In this document: in pieces, positions 32,756 through 41,138 of the stretch
Layout of the letters: each line of letters starts with the position of its first letter
How positions within the stretch are numbered: the first letter of the stretch is position 1
From: CAZADA01 sp964524065
GTDB taxonomy: Bacteria > Pseudomonadota > Alphaproteobacteria > Caulobacterales > Maricaulaceae
Direction: 5' to 3'
Length of the DNA stretch: 49,018 nucleotides
Assembly: GCA_964524065.1 (NCBI GenBank)
Contig: CAZGCB010000005.1
Location: forward strand, 1 to 49,018
The notes under the pieces: generated by a model
Seen by the model: only the letters and a program-made list of their open reading frames with translations
Database searches by the model: none
What the model was told of the DNA's origin: nothing
Made by a program: the position numbers and the translations under genes

Positions 32756-33535
32756 TCAGCTTTTGGCCGTGGGGACCCGTTGGATGCGCCCATCGGGGGT
32801 GATGTGAATGCCGCATTCGGTTTTTTCTTCACCGCGCCAGCGACCGGCGCGCGGATCCTCACCCGGCTGGACCGGCGTGGTGCACGGAGCGCAGCCGATG
32901 GAGAGATAATTCTGCGCCACCAACGGGTGGGCGGGCAGGCGGCGTCGCTGCAGTTCGGCCTGCACCTCTTCGGGCGCCCAGGCCGCCAGGGGGTTCGCCT
33001 TTAGCCGTCCATCCTGCACCTCAAACACCGGCAGCGTCGCGCGCAGGCTGTTTTGGCCGCGCTTGCGGCCGGACGCCCAAGCCTCATACCCGCGCAAGGC
33101 CCGCAACAAAGGGAGCGTTTTGCGGATGTGGCAGCACCGATCCGATTGACGCGCGTGCAGATCGCCTCGCGGATCATCGGCCGCCAGATCGGCGGTCTTG
33201 GGCGTGTGTGTCACGACGCCGGTGAGGCCGAGCCGCGCGATTAGGGCGTCGCGATGGGCCAGCGTCTCAGGGAAGAGTTTGCCGGTGTCGAGAAATACCA
33301 CCGGCACGGCGGGATCCACCTCCGCCGTCAGAGCCAACAACACCGCCGATTCCGCCCCGAAAGACGACACCACCGCGGCCCGCCCCGGCGCGATATCGGT
33401 GAACAGCGCCGCCAGAATGTCCTGCGCTGAAGCGTGCGCATACCGCGCGGCGAGGGCCGCGGCCTCCTCCTCGCGCGCCAGGGAGGCGTTGGTGCGCCAC
33501 AGCGCCGGACGTTCGGGCAGCCGGCGATCCGCCAC
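32756..33535 (-). CDS. cysH: APS/PAPS reductase, iron-sulfur (APS) type
   Basis: A 259-residue assimilatory reductase that produces sulfite and AMP from activated sulfate with thioredoxin. The PP-loop-like SSFGAESAVLLALTAEV and FLDTGKLFPETL mark the nucleotide fold. The 4Fe-4S cysteines are present as RCCHIRKTLPL and IGCAPCTTPV, the hallmark of APS-specific enzymes, and the catalytic Cys is in the tail EKTECGIH. This favours APS over PAPS as substrate. GTG 33535, three bases after the stop of the upstream epimerase, is taken as start; a TTG at 33571 would overlap that gene by 34 bases. The tight junction shows it is in one operon with the UDP-sulfoquinovose synthase. Confidence 0.93.
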   Translation of the reverse strand: MADRRLPERPALWRTNASLAREEEAAALAARYAHASAQDILAALFTDIAPGRAAVVSSFGAESAVLLALTAEVDPAVPVVFLDTGKLFPETLAHRDALIARLGLTGVVTHTPKTADLAADDPRGDLHARQSDRCCHIRKTLPLLRALRGYEAWASGRKRGQNSLRATLPVFEVQDGRLKANPLAAWAPEEVQAELQRRRLPAHPLVAQNYLSIGCAPCTTPVQPGEDPRAGRWRGEEKTECGIHITPDGRIQRVPTAKS

Positions 33536-33537
33536 CG

Positions 33538-34719
33538 CTATTGCGCCGCCGTGCGTTGGTTGTCGGACCAATAGGAAACGCAGGGGATTTTGCTGCGATC
33601 GCAGCGATCGGCATATTGGCGGGCGATCTGCGTCACCTCGGCCATCAAGCCCTGCTCCAGCGTGATGGGCTCCAGGCCGAGATTGAGGAAACGATCATTC
33701 TCCACATGCAGATCGTTTTCATCGGCCTCATTGCGCGGATTGGGCAAGTTGGCGATTTGCGCGCCGGTCATGTCCGCGATCATTTTGGCCAGATCGCGCA
33801 CCCGGTGCGTTTCCGTCATTTGGTTGAGGATGTTCACCCGTTCGCCGCTTTGGGGCGGGTTCTCCACCGCCAGCTCAATACAGCGCACCGTGTCTTGGAT
33901 GTGGATGAAGGCGCGGGTCTGACCGCCGGTGCCGTGCACCGTCAGCGGATAGTTCACCGCCGCCTGCATCAAGAACCGGTTGAGGACGGTGCCGTAGTCG
34001 CCATCATAGTCGAAGCGATTAATCAGCCGCTCGTCCTTGCGTGTTTCTTCGGTTTGGGTGCCCCACACAATGCCCTGGTGCAGGTCGGTGATCTTCACGC
34101 CGTCGTTTTTATTATAGAAGTGGAAGAACAACTGATCCTGCGTCTTGGTCATGTGGTAGATGGAGCCCGGGTTGGCCGGGTACAGGATTTCCTGTTCATG
34201 GGCGCCGTTTTCGGTTTCCACCGAGACCCGCAAATAGCCCTCCGGGATCTTCATCCCCGCTGTGCCATAGCCATAAACGCCCATGGTGCCGAGATGGACC
34301 ATATGAACATCCTCGCCGGACTCCACAATCGCGGCGAGGACATCATTGGTGGCGGTGAGGTTGTTCCGCACCGTGTAGCGCTTGTGCCACGAGGATTTCA
34401 TAGAATAGGGCGCGGCGCGCTGCTCGGCGAAATGGATGACCGCGTCGGGCTTGAACTCGCGGATCAGCGTCAGCAGGCGGTGATAATGCTCGCCCACGCT
34501 GAAGTTCTGGAAGGTGATGTCGCGGCCGGAGACCTCTTTCCAGGCCTGAAGGCGTTCGCCCATGGGCCGGATGGGCGTGAGCGAGGAGACCTCAAGCTCC
34601 ACATCGATTTTTCGCCGTGACAGATTGTCGACGATCACCACGTCATGACCACGATTGGACAGATGCAGGGCCGTCGGCCAGCCGCAAAATCCGTCCCCAC
34701 CCAACACGATAATCTTCAC
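33538..34719 (-). CDS. sqdB: UDP-sulfoquinovose synthase (SQD1/SqdB family)
   Basis: A 393-residue extended short-chain dehydrogenase that makes UDP-6-sulfoquinovose from UDP-glucose and sulfite. The NAD motif is LGGDGFCGWPTALHLSNRGHDV and the catalytic motif is IYHMTKTQDQ. Highly characteristic of SQD1/Agl3/SqdB are HFAEQRAAPYSM, DLHQGIVWGTQT, FDYDGDYGTVLNRFLMQAA and HGTGGQTRAFIHIQDT. GTG 34719 is chosen since GGGAGG lies 6 bases before it, inside the longer ATG frame from 34737. It is the first gene of a minus-strand run with cysH (sulfite producer), cysD and cysNC. The sqdX/sqdD-type lipid transferase is not next to it, so the sulfosugar may go to lipid or to a glycan. Confidence 0.92.
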   Translation of the reverse strand: MKIIVLGGDGFCGWPTALHLSNRGHDVVIVDNLSRRKIDVELEVSSLTPIRPMGERLQAWKEVSGRDITFQNFSVGEHYHRLLTLIREFKPDAVIHFAEQRAAPYSMKSSWHKRYTVRNNLTATNDVLAAIVESGEDVHMVHLGTMGVYGYGTAGMKIPEGYLRVSVETENGAHEQEILYPANPGSIYHMTKTQDQLFFHFYNKNDGVKITDLHQGIVWGTQTEETRKDERLINRFDYDGDYGTVLNRFLMQAAVNYPLTVHGTGGQTRAFIHIQDTVRCIELAVENPPQSGERVNILNQMTETHRVRDLAKMIADMTGAQIANLPNPRNEADENDLHVENDRFLNLGLEPITLEQGLMAEVTQIARQYADRCDRSKIPCVSYWSDNQRTAAQ

Positions 34720-34908
34720 CCAGCACCTCCCGCCCATCGTGCGCGCCCCCGCCGGACAAACCCGTCCGCGCCCGCATGATCACGCTTCGCTCTCAAACTG
34801 TTGACCGATCTGCTAACGCCAGCGACATCATGGTGTCAAACAAGCCTGCGTCGAGTGCACGGCGCAGCGGCATGATTTCGCACCGTTCTGGGCAGGAGAC
34901 GCACTTCC
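34720..34908. promoter_or_regulatory. Divergent region upstream of sqdB-cys genes
   Basis: A 189-base divergent gap. The sqdB side has the ribosome site GGGAGG and a small hairpin (CGGAC/GTCCG around 34753-34769) in the likely leader. On the plus strand TTGACC at 34801-34806 could be a -35 box, but no clear -10 follows. AGGAG at 34894-34898 precedes the plus-strand gene. Confidence 0.35.
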
Positions 34909-35583
34909 ATGCGTGTGGGTTGGTTTTTTCCCTCCATCACTTTGTTGGTCGCCGCGATGATCTGGGCGGCGGTGACGCCGGGCCTGCGCGGTCAACGCGT
35001 TTTGGAGGCGCAATTGGCCGAGGTGCGGGCCGTCGGCTATGTCATCGAAGGCGATCAGTTGAATGAGCTGCGCGAAACCGGCGGCGTCACCTTCGAGGTG
35101 ATCGAGGGCGGGGCGCTGACCCGCGCCGAGCTGAAGGCCTTGCGTCCGGCGCCGAAGGGGCCCCCCAATGCCGGCGTGTTCTTCACGCTGCCCGCCTCGG
35201 TGGCGCATGTGCTGCGCGGGAAACGCACGCGTGTGACCATCACGGCGCGGCGCGCGCCGGAAAATGGGGCGAACCAATTCTCCGCGGCCTATTTTGTCGC
35301 ACGCTTGGCTTCCTCGCATTGGCGGCCTTTTCAGCCGACCGCGCGGTTTATGGACTACAGCTTTGAATGGACGCCGCCGGCGGATAACCGCGGGAATGCC
35401 TCCATCATCGGCTTGGCCCCGGATACGAGCGGCGGGCTGGGATCCCTGGAGGTGCTGCGTATCCGGGTGGAGTTGTTGGAGCCCGACGCGCCGGTCTCGC
35501 GGCGTCAACCCGTGAGCCGCGCGGCGATGCGTGCCGCTTCAAGGCAAAAGGCGTTGAACAGCCTCCAATCCCGTTGGGCTTAG
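34909..35583 (+). CDS. Unknown protein with N-terminal membrane anchor or signal
   Basis: A 224-residue protein of no family that I recognise. Residues 1-25 (MRVGWFFPSITLLVAAMIWA) form a membrane anchor or uncleaved signal. The remaining part looks like a beta-rich extracytoplasmic domain: GVTFEVIEGG, GVFFTLPASVAHVLRGKRTRVTITARRA, FSAAYFVARL, YSFEWTPP, LEVLRIRVELLEP, ending in an Arg-rich tail. The alternating strand pattern ending in a two-strand VELLEP edge resembles a carbohydrate-binding-like sandwich, but this is only an impression. GGAG lies 11 bases before ATG 34909. It is divergent from sqdB and its stop overlaps the rmlD stop by 4 bases (convergent). Placement between sugar genes suggests an envelope-glycan role. 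Confidence 0.7.
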   Translation: MRVGWFFPSITLLVAAMIWAAVTPGLRGQRVLEAQLAEVRAVGYVIEGDQLNELRETGGVTFEVIEGGALTRAELKALRPAPKGPPNAGVFFTLPASVAHVLRGKRTRVTITARRAPENGANQFSAAYFVARLASSHWRPFQPTARFMDYSFEWTPPADNRGNASIIGLAPDTSGGLGSLEVLRIRVELLEPDAPVSRRQPVSRAAMRAASRQKALNSLQSRWA

Positions 35584-36560
35584 GAGCGCGGCGTCGGGTC
35601 CGCCCCCGCGGGGGTATGCAAGGGTTCGGCGTTCACTGGGGCGGCGACGGCGGCGCGCACGCAGGTGCGCGCGCCAGTCTCCCAACTTGGCAGCGTAATG
35701 CCATACAGGCGTTTGGCGAGCGTGGAGTCCAGGCGGCTGTCGGCGGGGCGTAGCGCGGGGGAGCCGAACTCCCGCGTCGTCACCGCGCGCACGCGCGCAT
35801 CGGGCGCGCCGCAGCGGCGGGCTTCATCGAACACGACGGCGGCGATGTCGCGCCAGGTGGCGGCTTTGGGCCCAGCCAGATGCAGCGGTCCCGGCTGACC
35901 GCGTCCGGCGATGCGCGCTTGGGCCACAACGATCAGCGCGGCCGCCACATCATCGGCGATGGTGGGCGAGCCCAGCTGATCGGCCACGACATCGATCACG
36001 TCATGGCGTTGGGCTAGCTCCACCATGATGGAGGGAAAGCAGCGTCGCCAGCGGCCCATCAGCCATGCCGGACGCGCAATGACAGCCTGGGGGTGCGCGC
36101 GCATCACGGCGATTTCGCCGGCGCGCTTGGACTGGCCGTAGACATTCAGCGGTTCGGTGGCGTCGTCCTCCACATAGGGGGCGCCCTTGCGGCCGTCGAA
36201 CACATAATCGCTGGAGACATGCACCAGCGCGACGCCGCGTTCGGCCGCCGCTTCCGCCAGAAATTCCGCGCCATCGCGGTTAAGCGCGTAGGCTTGCTCG
36301 ACCTGCACCTCGGCCTCGTCCACGGCGGTGTAGGCGGCGGCGTTAATCACCGCGTGCGGCTGCACGGCCTCAAAGGCGCGCGTGACGGTTGCTTCATCCA
36401 GGATGTCCAGCTGCGGGCGGCCGATGGCGTGGATGGTGACGGCTTCGCAATCATGGGCGGCCAGGGCCTGCGCCAAGAGGCCACGCCGGCCAACCACCAG
36501 AATGCGCAGCGCCTCGCCATGGTGCGGCTGAGGGGACGCCGGTTCGGAGGGGCTAGCCAT
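35580..36560 (-). CDS. rmlD: dTDP-4-dehydrorhamnose reductase
   Basis: A 326-residue NADPH-dependent reductase making dTDP-L-rhamnose, the last step of the pathway. The nucleotide-binding region is ILVVGRRGLLAQALA (the usual GQLG is changed to GLLAQ), with NAAAYTAVDEAE, VHVSSDYVFDGRKGAPYVEDD, the catalytic YGQSKRAGE and RPAWLMG. The C-terminal domain keeps RPADSRLDS. AAGGA lies 7 bases before ATG 36560; an in-frame ATG at 36578 is less supported. The Pro/Ser-rich N-terminal about 20 residues and the Pro-rich tail are extra. It is 27 bases downstream of rmlB. Confidence 0.93.
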   Translation of the reverse strand: MASPSEPASPQPHHGEALRILVVGRRGLLAQALAAHDCEAVTIHAIGRPQLDILDEATVTRAFEAVQPHAVINAAAYTAVDEAEVQVEQAYALNRDGAEFLAEAAAERGVALVHVSSDYVFDGRKGAPYVEDDATEPLNVYGQSKRAGEIAVMRAHPQAVIARPAWLMGRWRRCFPSIMVELAQRHDVIDVVADQLGSPTIADDVAAALIVVAQARIAGRGQPGPLHLAGPKAATWRDIAAVVFDEARRCGAPDARVRAVTTREFGSPALRPADSRLDSTLAKRLYGITLPSWETGARTCVRAAVAAPVNAEPLHTPAGADPTPRS

Positions 36561-36587
36561 GGCGCGTCCTTTATTCATGCGGGGCGC

Positions 36588-37727
36588 TCACGCCAGACTC
36601 GCCGGCGCTACGGCCCCCAGGCGTTCGCCGCCATAGCGCCCGCTCTTGATGGCGCGCCACCATGGCTCATGATCCAGATACCAGTCCACCGTCCGGGCCA
36701 AGCCTTCCTCAAAGGGAAAGGACGGTGCAAAGCCCAACGCCTCCACGGCGCTGGGATCGACGGCGTAACGCCGATCATGGCCGGGACGGTCGGCCACAAA
36801 GCCGATGAGCCGGTCATGGGGCGCGCTGTCGGGCCGGCGGGCGTCCAGAATCGCGCATAGCGACCGCACCACGTCCAGATTGCGCCGCACCGCGCGGGCC
36901 CCGATGAGGATGGGGTCACCGCCCGCACCCAGCGTCGGCGTGCGCCCGTCCATGCCGGCCTCGAGCACTAACGCCAGCGCGCGCGCGTGATCCTCCACAT
37001 GGATCCAGTCACGCGCCTGACCGCCATCACCATAAACGGGCAGCGTCTCGCCGGACAGCGCTTTGAGGATCATCAGCGGGATGAGTTTTTCTGGAAACTG
37101 ATAAGGCCCGTAATTGTTGCCGCAATTGGTCAGCAGCACCGGCAGGCCGTAGGTCATCGCCCAGGCCCGCGCCAAATGGTCGGACGCCGCTTTGCTGGCC
37201 GCATAGGGGGAGTTGGGACGGTAAGCGTCGCTGGCCTGGAAGGCCCGTGCGCCACCGGCCTGCGCCGCGTCTCCCGACCCGTCGGCAGGCCCCTCGACAG
37301 GATCGTCCAACGAGCCAAACACCTCATCGGTGGAGACATGGTGGAAGCGGAACCGTGCGGCCCGTTCGCTCGACAGACGGTCCAGATGGGCGCGGGCGGC
37401 CTGCAGCAGCACATGGGCGCCGATGATGTTGGTCTGCAAAAACGCTTCCGGCCCGTCGATGGAGCGGTCCACATGGGATTCGGCCGCCAGATGCACCACC
37501 GCATCGGGATCATGAGCGGTCATCACGGCGTCCATGGCGGCGCGGTCGCGGATATCCGCGCGCACGAAGGCGTAGCGGGGATGGTCCGCCAGCATCGCCA
37601 CCGCTTCAGGGCTGGCCGCGTAGGTGAGGGCGTCCACATTCACCACCGACCAGCCGCGCTCGCGCACGCCGTGGCGGCACAGGGCCGATCCGATGAAGCC
37701 GCAACCGCCGGTGATGAGAACCTTCAT
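36588..37727 (-). CDS. rmlB: dTDP-glucose 4,6-dehydratase
   Basis: A 379-residue extended SDR that converts dTDP-glucose to dTDP-4-keto-6-deoxyglucose. It begins KVLITGGCGFIGSALCRHG and has HLAAESHVDRSIDGPEAFL, the active-site HVSTDEVFGSL with Asp-Glu, YAASKAASDH, NCGNNYGPYQFPEKLIP and YGDGGQARDWIHVEDH. It is somewhat longer than the usual about 350 because of an insertion rich in Gly/Ala/Asp (EGPADGSGDAAQAGGARAF) between the catalytic DE and YxxxK segments and another before RRNLDVV. It lies between rmlC and rmlD. No rmlA is present in the window, so dTDP-glucose must come from elsewhere. Confidence 0.95.
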   Translation of the reverse strand: MKVLITGGCGFIGSALCRHGVRERGWSVVNVDALTYAASPEAVAMLADHPRYAFVRADIRDRAAMDAVMTAHDPDAVVHLAAESHVDRSIDGPEAFLQTNIIGAHVLLQAARAHLDRLSSERAARFRFHHVSTDEVFGSLDDPVEGPADGSGDAAQAGGARAFQASDAYRPNSPYAASKAASDHLARAWAMTYGLPVLLTNCGNNYGPYQFPEKLIPLMILKALSGETLPVYGDGGQARDWIHVEDHARALALVLEAGMDGRTPTLGAGGDPILIGARAVRRNLDVVRSLCAILDARRPDSAPHDRLIGFVADRPGHDRRYAVDPSAVEALGFAPSFPFEEGLARTVDWYLDHEPWWRAIKSGRYGGERLGAVAPASLA

Positions 37728-37818
37728 AGGCCCGGTCCGCCATTGTCCGCTCTGTTCAGGGGCGAGGTGCGCCGCCGCCGCGTCGCGTTCGCCGCGCGGG
37801 AGGTTAGCGCGCCGCCCG

Positions 37819-38385
37819 TCAAGCCATGGTGAACGGCGTTGTGAAATCCGCCAAGCGCGGCCAGCGGCGGTCGCGTTCCGCGAGATGGCGGGCTTGCGGC
37901 GGCGTCGGCCAGGCGATGGCGAGCGCTGGGTCGTCCCAGGCGAGGCCGCCTTCGGTTTGCGGAGCGTAATAATCCGTCGTTTTGTAAAGGACTTCGGTAT
38001 CATCCGCCAAGGTGAGATAGCCATGGGCGAAGCCGGGGGGAACCCAGAGCTGACGCCAATCCTGCGCCGACAGCGTCACGCCCGCCCAGCGGCCGTAGTT
38101 GGGTGAACCGGCGCGGATATCCACCGCCACATCAAACACGGCGCCGCGCGTCACGCGCACCAGCTTGCCCTGGGCGTGCGGGGGCGCCTGAAAATGCAGA
38201 CCGCGCAGCGTGCCCGCTTGGGCGGAGGCGGCGTGATTGTCCTGCACAAAAGCGGCGTCGACGCCGGCGGCGGCCCAGTCGCGCGCCGACCAGGTTTCGG
38301 CGAACTGGCCCCGTTCATCGCCAAAACGGCGCGGCTCCAACAGCAGCACATCGTCCAGGGCGGTGGATGTCACACTCACGGGCAT
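37819..38385 (-). CDS. rmlC: dTDP-4-dehydrorhamnose 3,5-epimerase
   Basis: A 188-residue cupin-fold epimerase acting on dTDP-4-keto-6-deoxyglucose. Conserved segments: FGDERGQFAETW, FVQDNHAASAQAGTLRGLHFQ (catalytic His), KLVRVTRGAVFDVAVDIR, LWVPPGFAHGYLTL and VLYKTTDYYAP (catalytic Tyr). The length is typical. GGGAG lies 5 bases before ATG 38385. It is the first gene of the rmlC-rmlB-rmlD run, 91 bases before rmlB, and 98 bases downstream of a membrane glycosyltransferase on the same strand. Confidence 0.96.
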   Translation of the reverse strand: MPVSVTSTALDDVLLLEPRRFGDERGQFAETWSARDWAAAGVDAAFVQDNHAASAQAGTLRGLHFQAPPHAQGKLVRVTRGAVFDVAVDIRAGSPNYGRWAGVTLSAQDWRQLWVPPGFAHGYLTLADDTEVLYKTTDYYAPQTEGGLAWDDPALAIAWPTPPQARHLAERDRRWPRLADFTTPFTMA

Positions 38386-38483
38386 GGCGGCTCCCGGGCG
38401 GGAGAGGGTGTCGGCGTGTGAGGAGCACGCTTAGGGCGAACCGCCCGTAGCGTACAAGCCGCGCGCCGCACCCATGCCCCGTG

Positions 38484-40139
38484 TCACGGGGTGGTGGGTG
38501 CGCCGCTATGATCCGCTGCGGCGGCCAGGCAGGCTTGATCCACCTCATAGACCGTCATGATGCTGCGGCGCCAGCGGGCGTCGGGATCCTCGGCGCCGAT
38601 GCGTTGTACGGGCTGTGTGCAGGCCTGCAGCGTCCCATCGGCATAGCCGCCGCGCGCGGCGCGGCTCTCCCCAAACATGCCGGCGAAGTCCGCCAAATGG
38701 GTCAGCTCCCGCTCACGCACATAATCCGCCAGGCGCCCGGTCGTGACATAGGGATAGACATCATCATTCACCAGCCCGTCCAAATTCACCACGCGCTCAC
38801 CGGCGAACCACGCGACGATGCCGGCGTTCCACGCGCCCGCCCAGCCGCGATCGGGCAGCGCCTGCACGGCCAAGCCGGCGTCGCGCATGACGGTGGCGTA
38901 GCCCCAAAGCGGCCCGCGGCTGACAACGCTAGTCGCTAGCAGCAAGATGACGGCGAAGCTGACGGCGGGGCCGCGCCAGGCCCACGAACGTCCCGCTGCG
39001 CCCAGCCATCCGGCCAGCGGCGCCAGCAGCAGAATGGCTGGCGCGAAGAAGGCGCCGGCATACCAAATCTGCAGCGCCGCGCTGTTGTGGCTGTAGACAA
39101 ACCCATAGCCGACCGCCGCCAGGGCGCCGGCCAGCGGCGCGCCCCAGGACCGGCCGCGGCGCAGGGTGAGGGCGAGGCTGGCCAGGCCCGCCAGCGCCAG
39201 GATCGTGGCTGAGGCCACGCGTCCGTCATCGGACAGGCCGTAGCCCAGCACCAGCCCGGCGGCCTCCACGCCTGTCAGCGCCGAATGGCCCTGCAAGCTC
39301 GACCAATGGGCCTTCATGAGGGCGCTGTTCTGCACCAGATCGCCGGACCACAGCCAGGTGTGCGCCATAACGGCCGCGGTTCCCGCCACCGCACCGGCGA
39401 AAAGGGCGAGGGCCGGCCACACCGCCAGCCAGCGCCAGGGCTTGAGCATCTGCGCGCGCCCCTCCTCCGACGTGCGGAGGACCGCGAGATGTTCCAAAGC
39501 TTTGCCCGCCAGCAAGCAGGCCGGCAGCAGTCCGAAATCGGAGCGGGACAGCGCGCCGAACATGCCGATCATGAAGGCCAAAGAGAGCATGCCGGCGCCG
39601 ATGGGCGGCGCTGACGTGTCGGTTGCGGGGGTGCGCCCAAACACCATCCAGACGGACGCGCCGGCGGCCAAGGCCAGCAAGGGCGTCTCCATGCCCATGG
39701 GGGCCAGCGCCATGAGCGAGCCGCCGGTCATCGCCAGCACCACCGCCGCCGCCGCCCAGGGGCCATAGAGGCCGACCGCCGTGCGCGCCAGAAACCAAGC
39801 CGAGGCTGTGAAGCAGGCCAGGCCGATGAGGCTGACCCAAACAAACAAAACGGGAAGGGTGATGTCCGGCGCGAGGGCGAACACGCCCGCCAGCAGATAA
39901 GCCCACATGACGTGAAAGCCGCTGGCTGGGGCGACGCCGTCAAAGGTCCACACGCCCAGCTCAGCGAAGTTGCGCGCCAAAACGAAATAATAAAAAGAAT
40001 CATCGGCCATGTTACGGACCATGGCGTCCTCGCCGCCCGCCAGAATGGTCAGTGCGCGCGCGCCCATCACGATCAGCACCGCCAGCGCAGCAATGGGCGC
40101 CGCGCCCCACCGCGCGCTGTCCTGTGTCGTTCCGCTCAT
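38484..40139 (-). CDS. Polytopic membrane protein, GT-C/ArnT-like glycosyltransferase
   Basis: A 551-residue integral membrane protein with about 10-12 hydrophobic segments and a C-terminal soluble part. The first extracytoplasmic loop contains the Asp-Asp pair in MADDSFYYFVLARNFAELG, then FDGVAPASGFHVMWAYLL, a pattern of GT-C (family 39-like) glycosyltransferases that use polyprenyl-phosphate sugars. The C-terminal end has the segment VNLDGLVNDDVYPYV, common in the same group. Substrate and acceptor are unknown. Being beside rmlCBD it may add a sugar to a lipid or protein acceptor outside the membrane. ATG 40139 is used; sequence upstream of it in the same frame is not protein-like. Confidence 0.8.
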   Translation of the reverse strand: MSGTTQDSARWGAAPIAALAVLIVMGARALTILAGGEDAMVRNMADDSFYYFVLARNFAELGVWTFDGVAPASGFHVMWAYLLAGVFALAPDITLPVLFVWVSLIGLACFTASAWFLARTAVGLYGPWAAAAVVLAMTGGSLMALAPMGMETPLLALAAGASVWMVFGRTPATDTSAPPIGAGMLSLAFMIGMFGALSRSDFGLLPACLLAGKALEHLAVLRTSEEGRAQMLKPWRWLAVWPALALFAGAVAGTAAVMAHTWLWSGDLVQNSALMKAHWSSLQGHSALTGVEAAGLVLGYGLSDDGRVASATILALAGLASLALTLRRGRSWGAPLAGALAAVGYGFVYSHNSAALQIWYAGAFFAPAILLLAPLAGWLGAAGRSWAWRGPAVSFAVILLLATSVVSRGPLWGYATVMRDAGLAVQALPDRGWAGAWNAGIVAWFAGERVVNLDGLVNDDVYPYVTTGRLADYVRERELTHLADFAGMFGESRAARGGYADGTLQACTQPVQRIGAEDPDARWRRSIMTVYEVDQACLAAAADHSGAPTTP

Positions 40140-40358
40140 GCTGCGCCTCCCCGCTCTTGCGCGTCCTGCTATCAGGGCTAGCCCCCCGCTCAGCCCCCAC
40201 ACAAGCGGCGCGGACAGCCGCCCGACACACCCATGCACAGGAGCGCCTCCCGAAAGGCCGAGGCGTTGGCGACAGATGGGGCGGCGTCAGCCTTAGCGTC
40301 GTTCAAATCCGGCGCGGCCATGGTGTGCAGGCCACTCACCAGATGGGATTTGACCGAC

Positions 40359-41054
40359 GTGAAGCAGAAGACGCACGCCGCCAACGCCTCGCCCTGGATC
40401 GCCATGCTCGCCTCGGGCGCGACCGCCCTCGCGCTCTTAGCGTTCAGCGCTCCAGCCCATGCCGATTCCGTGAAATTCGGAGCCCGCGGCGGCTCTCTCG
40501 GCTATGGCGTGGAGGCGGGCGTCCAGCCCCACAAGCGCTTTGTGGTCCGCGCCAGCATCATGCAAGCGGAGGTCAATCTGGAAGAGACGTTTAGCGATAT
40601 CGACTACGATTTCACATTGGATCTTGGCGCGGCTGGCGTGCAGGCGGATTTCTACCCGCTGTTTGGCGGGATTTATCTCACCGCCGGCGTGTTCGCCAAT
40701 GACAACGCCTTGTCCTTGATCGCCGTGCCCACTGAAGGGATCACGTTGGGCCCGACCACCTACACGCCAGCGGAAGTCGGCACCCTGACGGCCGACGTGG
40801 CCTTTGCGGATGTGGCCACCTATCTCGGCGCGGGCTGGACCATCAAGCTGCCGGCCTTGCCCATTGAAACTTTTTTTGAAGCCGGGGCGTATTTTCAAGG
40901 CGCGCCGGACATCAGCTATCTCGCCACGGGCTTGGCCGCGACGGACCCGCAATTTCTGGCCGATCTCGACACCGAAGCGCAGGAATTGGAGGAGGAGTTG
41001 TCCATCCTCGAAACCTACCCATCCGTGAATTTGGGTTTGCGCCTGACGTTCTAG
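40359..41054 (+). CDS. Outer-membrane beta-barrel protein
   Basis: A 231-residue protein with a cleavable signal peptide (hydrophobic core ATALALLAF, site APAHA-DS). The mature part alternates short amphipathic strands: VKFGARGGSLGYGVEAGVQ, KRFVVRASIM, YDFTLDLGAAGVQADFYPLFGGIYLTAGVF, then an ATYLGAGWTI strand and the C-terminal LGLRLTF ending in Phe, a BAM recognition end. An acidic helical loop (DLDTEAQELEEELSILE) precedes the last strand. The family is a small-barrel protein of unknown cargo seen in many proteobacteria. GTG 40359 (MKQKTHAANAS...) is preferred for a normal signal peptide; longer ATG starts at 40320 and 40233 exist. Divergent from the GT-C gene. Confidence 0.8.
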   Translation: MKQKTHAANASPWIAMLASGATALALLAFSAPAHADSVKFGARGGSLGYGVEAGVQPHKRFVVRASIMQAEVNLEETFSDIDYDFTLDLGAAGVQADFYPLFGGIYLTAGVFANDNALSLIAVPTEGITLGPTTYTPAEVGTLTADVAFADVATYLGAGWTIKLPALPIETFFEAGAYFQGAPDISYLATGLAATDPQFLADLDTEAQELEEELSILETYPSVNLGLRLTF

Positions 41055-41138
41055 ATCGGCTGGCTGAGACGTCGCGCGCCCCCGCGCGCGGCGCAAAAGC
41101 GGGATGACAGCCCGGCGCGGCGGGCTATCATCGCCGCC

